From Vanessa cardui (Eukaryota; Arthropoda; Insecta; Lepidoptera; Nymphalidae): a stretch of DNA of 64,000 nucleotides. The stretch covers positions 10,312,001-10,376,000 of the forward strand of contig NC_061153.1 of the NCBI RefSeq assembly GCF_905220365.1. The letters run 5' to 3'. Shown piece after piece: positions 62,731 through 64,000 of this stretch; positions within the stretch are counted from its first letter, which is position 1; each line of letters opens with the position of its first letter. Made by a program: the position numbers and the translations under genes. Below the pieces are notes generated by a model. That model saw only the letters and a list, made by a program, of their open reading frames with translations, did no database searches and was not told the origin of the DNA.

Positions 62731-63312
62731 AATTTTAACAAAAAGAAAAACCGACTTCAAACAAAACACTATTTTAAAACAAATAAATATGCACGAAAAA
62801 GTAATAAAAATAAATGCGTATTCAACATATTTTTTAGAGTCTTCCTAAGTTAAATGAAAAGAAAAATATTAGACTACTTAAAAGTCGATTAACGATTATA
62901 TCATGTAGTTATATTTATTGTTATATTTGGAGTCGGTGTCAGCCAATAAAACCCTACAGTATATCTATCAAAAAACAATACCAGAATACTTTAACAAATA
63001 TGTTTTTTACAAATTACCTTTTACACAATAATATACTGGATCAATCAAGGGGCTCGTAGCGCTTCTTTCTTTTGATTGTTGTGGCAAGGGCACCGTGGCT
63101 GACACCGGCTCCAAATATACCAATAACTATAACTACATGATATAATCGTTAATCGACTTTTAAGTAGTCTAATATTTTTCTTTTCATTTAACTTAGGAAG
63201 ACTCTAAAAAATATGTTGAATACGCATTTATTTTTATTACTTTTTCGTGCATATTCATTTGTTTTAAAATAGTGTTTTGTTTGAAGTCGGTTTTTCTTTT
63301 TGTTAAAATTTT
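62731..63312. repeat. Foldback: ~215-bp inverted arms, 150-bp loop
   Basis: The left arm 62731-62945 and right arm 63096-63312 are reverse complements over nearly their whole length (e.g. TTAGAGTCTTCCTAAG with CTTAGGAAGACTCTAA; AGTCGATTAACGATTATATC with its complement). The loop 62946-63095 is unrelated between copies only in part. The left composite copy retains half of each arm. Confidence 0.9.
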
Positions 63313-64000
63313 TTTCGACGAAATGACTGCACTAATAAGCAATGATAAGTAAAACATTAACCGATTAGCAATCATACTTGTCCAGTTCATCTGATTCCTT
63401 GAAAAGTAAAAATTAGCAATTGCGTCCCACGACACTCGGGCCCCACCCTTATGTTCGCTTGTCTATGTGTGCGTAGACGTTTCGCGTAATTATAATGTTC
63501 GGCTCGAAATAAAATTGACGTGCTCTCACCTTGAGCTCTGGGGAGGGACTGAAGATTTATTGACAGCGATGTCGAATAAAAAATCAAAACCGTCAAATGA
63601 TTTTCTCCATACTAAAATGTATGGACGACGAATGCAAAAAAGTAAGTAATATTTAAATAAAAAATACTAAAATATTGTGTAATATAATAAAAATTTAATG
63701 TGGTGCACTTATTATTTGCACTTTTGAGACCCTTTTTAAGCAAAAATACATGAATAAACTAGCAGCTAAATAGCTCAGTAAAGCTAAACAAAAAAGGTCG
63801 ATTTCAGTGTTTGGAGTCATGTTGGCGATGAATATGCTAGGTTATTGATGTATATTTTAGATATATTAAGATGTAAAACTTGAGACATATCTATTAAGAT
63901 ACTGCATGTAATTTTTTATCCATATTCGATGCTCCAGTTTTCAGATATTTAAAAACTAGTAAGTGCTATTTTAGCGTTCCGTAAGGACGGCCCCCTTAAT
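63313..64000. other. Right-edge region, no recognisable gene
   Basis: Two small overlapping frames at 63387-63649 are not protein-like. The last 350 bp are AT-rich. No repeat from elsewhere in the window recurs here. Confidence 0.45.

Larger units (their letters stand above)
61612..63312 (-). repeat. Composite repeat, right copy, with 45-bp poly(T) and foldback
   Basis: Reverse complement of the 15838-17240 repeat: body 61612-62730, then a foldback (next entry). It includes an uninterrupted run of 45 T (61653-61697), where the left copy has a shorter A-tract, and a Helitron 3' end at 62122. Confidence 0.88.

Overview
This window looks like intergenic, repeat-rich DNA from an insect, most likely a moth or butterfly. 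The evidence is internal: long AT-rich stretches, non-LTR retrotransposons whose 3' ends are of a kind I recall as typical of Lepidoptera, R1-clade LINEs, a copia element whose primer site matches the initiator-Met tRNA type, BEL/Pao and Ty3/gypsy elements, Helitron 3' ends of the CACCCG...CTAG|T type, and a hAT relic. I see no convincing single-copy host gene. Apart from a few small unassigned frames, all the coding sequence I recognise belongs to transposable elements.

Layout. 1-2.6 kb: a (+) LINE 3' end sits against a (-) LINE cut off inside its endonuclease. 2.9-5.8 kb: a decayed CR1-like LINE. 6.6-11.25 kb: a Ty3/gypsy element of the mdg3/micropia kind, with a short LTR, a small membrane-protein frame, gag, protease, RT and RNase H. 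It ends abruptly against a 3'-truncated R1-clade LINE on the (-) strand (11.26-14.28 kb). 15.8-17.2 kb: a composite repeat carrying a Helitron 3' end; an inverted second copy lies at 61.6-63.3 kb. 18.3-20.6 kb: a 1.17-kb terminal-inverted-repeat element with CAAGAC subterminal repeats, beside a broken hAT transposase. 21.3-23.2 kb: a second gypsy (gag, protease, RT) on the (-) strand.

24.4-35.0 kb is a three-level nest. A (-) strand BEL/Pao element (RT, RNase H, integrase, polypurine tract, start of the 3' LTR) is split by a (+) LINE A at 25.3-30.7 kb. LINE A is itself split by LINE B at 27.96-29.99 kb (7-bp target duplication). The BEL is split again by an RTE-clade LINE at 31.54-33.86 kb (13-bp target duplication). 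35.0-36.9 kb: the 5' half of an RTE-like LINE with an L1-like ORF1. 37.2-42.3 kb: a PHD-finger LINE ORF1 split by a nearly complete copia element (197-bp LTRs differing at 4 sites, 5-bp target duplication).

43.2-49.6 kb: a full-length 6.1-kb R1-clade LINE inserted in a 135-bp tandem repeat with a 14-bp target duplication. Its ORF1 and ORF2 overlap at TAATG, and a perfect 27-bp stem-loop lies just before ORF1. 49.65-54.6 kb: a (-) strand LINE with two uninterrupted ORFs (534 and 937 aa) and all visible catalytic residues, the best candidate for a recently active element. 55.5-58.6 kb: a decayed relative. The rest to 64 kb is palindromic and inverted-repeat elements, Helitron ends and an RTE endonuclease scrap.

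The most interesting points are the intact LINE whose ORF1 ends in an apparently inactivated SGNH-hydrolase-like domain, the R1 element's UTR hairpin, TAATG overlap and satellite target, the dated insertion nest, the shared 3'-UTR hairpin among unrelated LINE copies, and the inverted composite repeats 45 kb apart.
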